Below, in pieces: positions 5,434-6,780 of a DNA stretch of 6,780 nucleotides (positions are counted from its first letter, which is position 1; every line of letters starts with the position of its first letter). The DNA lies in contig CALKYH010000147.1 in assembly GCA_938003595.1 (NCBI GenBank), positions 1 through 6,780 on the forward strand, written 5' to 3'. The translations under genes and the position numbers were made by a program. The notes under the pieces are model-generated. The model had not been told where the DNA came from, ran no database searches, and worked only from the letters and a program-made list of their open reading frames with translations. Source of the DNA: an uncultured bacterium (GTDB taxonomy: Bacteria; Planctomycetota; Phycisphaerae; Phycisphaerales; UBA1924).

Positions 5434-6351
5434 TCAGCCGGCGCCGGGACCAGCCGTCAGCGCCCGCGCCAGCGCCCCGGCCTTGGCCAGGGCATGCTCG
5501 TCCACGCCGGTGCGATACCCCGCCGCCCGGATTGCCTGCACCAGCGTCTCCGTCGCGATGTTCCCCGGCGCCCGGCGCTCCGCCGTGCCCGCGTAGGGGC
5601 AGCCGCCCAGACCTCCCGCGGCGCCGTCGAAGCTCCGCACGCCCCGCTCCAGCGCCCTCGCCACGCAGGCCGCGGCCCGGCCGAAGGTGTCGTGCAGGTG
5701 CAGCGTCATGGCGCCACGCTCGGCGTCGGTAAAGACATCCAGCAGTGCGTCCAGGCTGCGGACCGTCGCCGCGCCGATGGTGTCGCCCAGGTCCAACTCG
5801 CCCCGGGGCGCCAGCGCGAGCAGGTCGTCCGCCACGGCGCGCACGGCGCCGGGCGCGATCGGCCCCTCGAACGGGCACGCCACCACGCAGGAGATGTACA
5901 GGCGCACCGCCATGCCCGCGTCGATCGCCCGCGGCAGGAAGGCGCCGAAGCGCTCGATCGTCTCGGCGATGCTGGCGTTGGTGTTCTTCTTCGAGAAGGT
6001 CTCCGACGCCGCGGTGAACACGGCGATCTTGAGCCCCCCGGGGTACCCCGCCCCGCGCAGCCGCTCGTGGAACACCAGCGCCCGCTCGAACCCGCGCTCG
6101 TTCGGCACGAGCGCGGAGATCACCGGCTGGCGCGCCTCGCCGCCGGCCTCGCACAGGGCGCCGAGGACCTCCTCCGCGTCGCCCAGCTGCGGGATCCACT
6201 TCGGGGAGACGAAGCTCGTCGCCTCCACCTCGTCCACGCCGCAGGCCAGCAGGGCCCGGATCAGGCGCACCTTGTCCGCCACGGGCACGATCGCGGCCTC
6301 GTTCTGCAGGCCGTCGCGCGGGGCGACATCGGTGATCCGGACCTGGTCCAT
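5434..6351 (-). CDS. mvaB: 3-Hydroxy-3-methylglutaryl-CoA lyase
   Basis: This 305 aa TIM-barrel enzyme of the HMGL-like family cleaves HMG-CoA into acetoacetate and acetyl-CoA, the last step of leucine breakdown. PRDGLQNE (11-18) holds catalytic Arg12 and metal ligand Asp13. EATSFVSPKWIPQLGD (43-58) follows, with Glu43. The other metal ligands are His218 and His220 (LHLHD) and Asn264 (PGNIATE). The active-site loop GLGGCPYA (247-254) carries Cys251. Between this Cys and Asn264 there are about four more residues than in human HMGCL, giving TAERRAP where a short PGAS-type turn is usual. It is the first gene of the minus-strand operon. ATG 6351 has AGGA (6362-6359) 7 nt upstream. The same bases also read TAGGAT, a poor -10 box that would make the transcript leaderless, so promoter and RBS cannot be told apart here. 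Methylcrotonyl-CoA carboxylase and isovaleryl-CoA dehydrogenase genes are not in the window. Confidence 0.94.
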   Translation of the reverse strand: MDQVRITDVAPRDGLQNEAAIVPVADKVRLIRALLACGVDEVEATSFVSPKWIPQLGDAEEVLGALCEAGGEARQPVISALVPNERGFERALVFHERLRGAGYPGGLKIAVFTAASETFSKKNTNASIAETIERFGAFLPRAIDAGMAVRLYISCVVACPFEGPIAPGAVRAVADDLLALAPRGELDLGDTIGAATVRSLDALLDVFTDAERGAMTLHLHDTFGRAAACVARALERGVRSFDGAAGGLGGCPYAGTAERRAPGNIATETLVQAIRAAGYRTGVDEHALAKAGALARALTAGPGAG

Positions 6352-6440
6352 GGGCCCATCCTACCGGCCCCCGGCGGCCATTCGGGGGATTCCGGCCCGT
6401 CCGTTGAACCTTCGGCCGCCGATCTGCGACCCTGTTGTCT
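6352..6440. other. Divergent intergenic region between the HMG-CoA lyase operon and the sigma factor gene
   Basis: This 89 bp spacer must hold the start signals for both directions. No convincing -35/-10 pair is seen either way. The visible elements are AGGA before the lyase ATG and a palindrome ATGGGCCCAT (6350-6359) overlapping that ATG. On the plus strand TTGAAC (6404-6409) has no -10 partner. Confidence 0.5.
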
Positions 6441-6780
6441 GTGCGGACAGAGATCCAACGCATCTCGGACGAGTGGCTGGTCCTCCGGGCCCAGGGCGGC
6501 GACGAGAAGGCCCTCGCGCTGCTCGTCGCCCGCAACCAGGGCCTCGTGCTGCGCCACGCGATGCGCCTCACCCGGGACCCTGACGCCGCGGCCGATGTCG
6601 CCCAGGAAACCTGGCTCGCCGTCGTCAAGCGCCTGCACCGCCTGCGCGACCCCCGCGCCTTCCACGCCTTCGCCCTGCGGATCACGGGCCACAAGGCCGC
6701 GGACTGGACGCGCGGCAGGGTCCGGCGCCGGCGCGCCTGGCCCGGGCTGCACGCCCGCGCCGCGCAGCTCGCGGCGCCGC
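6441..6780 (+). CDS. ECF-type RNA polymerase sigma factor (partial, 3' end beyond window)
   Basis: The N-terminal 113 residues of a sigma-70 family protein of extracytoplasmic-function type, which directs RNA polymerase to a specific promoter set. Residues about 24-92 form region 2: ALALLVARNQGLVLRHAMRL (region 2.1), then TRDPDAAADVAQETWLAVV (44-62), the helix that contacts core polymerase, then LRDPRAFHAFALRI (68-81), the -10 recognition part. An Arg-rich linker (RVRRRR, 93-98) follows, and region 4 lies outside the window. There is no ATG at the front. An in-frame TGA at 6405-6407 limits the start to GTG 6441 or TTG 6435. GTG 6441 is chosen as the stronger start codon, though neither has a clear Shine-Dalgarno. 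The gene is divergent from the lyase operon and nothing seen links it functionally. The subgroup and any anti-sigma partner cannot be judged from this part. Confidence 0.85.
   Translation, partial: MRTEIQRISDEWLVLRAQGGDEKALALLVARNQGLVLRHAMRLTRDPDAAADVAQETWLAVVKRLHRLRDPRAFHAFALRITGHKAADWTRGRVRRRRAWPGLHARAAQLAAP

Noticed and set aside
6350..6359. Palindrome ATGGGCCCAT at the lyase start codon as an operator
   Set aside because: Only 10 bp, with a GC core of a kind common in this DNA and no flanking symmetry.
6404..6432. TTGAAC as a -35 box for the sigma factor gene
   Set aside because: At 17 bp spacing the -10 position reads CGACCC, which is not a -10 box; an ECF-type reading was also not convincing.
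5429..6694. 421-codon open frame on the minus strand, covering the HMG-CoA lyase and the sigma factor start
   Set aside because: It uses another frame of the lyase gene and the antisense of the sigma factor; it is Arg/Gly-rich with no motif.

Overview
The window is a GC-rich bacterial stretch of central acyl-CoA metabolism. Five complete genes and one partial gene lie on the minus strand, and a second partial gene diverges on the plus strand at the right edge. Codons end mostly in G or C, and spacers between genes are short. There are no mobile elements, RNA genes or CRISPR arrays. Gene content and protein style (VLCAD-like dehydrogenase, tandem LiuC-like hydratases, ECF sigma factor) suggest a chromosome of a planctomycete such as Phycisphaerae. 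That placement rests on overall impression; Myxococcota or another high-GC lineage cannot be excluded.

Layout, in transcription order (right to left) on the minus strand: (1) 3-hydroxy-3-methylglutaryl-CoA lyase, 6351-5434; (2) enoyl-CoA hydratase paralogue A, 5417-4662, which has lost both catalytic glutamates; (3) enoyl-CoA hydratase paralogue B, 4660-3908, which keeps one. These three are packed with gaps of 16 and 1 nt and end in a hairpin plus T-run terminator. A spacer of 167 bp follows, with a TATACT -10-like box and an 8+8 bp inverted repeat. Then come (4) a third hydratase, 3740-2856, with both catalytic glutamates; (5) a VLCAD/ACAD9-like acyl-CoA dehydrogenase, 2720-705; and (6) the N-terminal 223 residues of a pyruvate dehydrogenase-type E1 alpha subunit, 670-1, cut by the window edge. 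On the plus strand, 6441-6780 encodes the start of an ECF-type RNA polymerase sigma factor.

The genes fit together as carbon-chain degradation to acetyl-CoA. HMG-CoA lyase with LiuC-like hydratases matches the last steps of leucine/isovalerate breakdown: methylglutaconyl-CoA to HMG-CoA, then acetoacetate plus acetyl-CoA. The VLCAD-like dehydrogenase and the canonical hydratase match the first two steps of long-chain fatty acid beta-oxidation. The E1 alpha subunit belongs to a 2-oxoacid dehydrogenase complex that also produces acyl-CoA.

No new system is evident. The points most worth a second look are the tandem hydratase pair with eroded active sites, a lysine-rich histone-H1-like tail on E1 alpha with a strong internal ribosome binding site, a short insertion in the HMG-CoA lyase active-site loop, and the inverted repeat in the leader of the hydratase gene at 3740.
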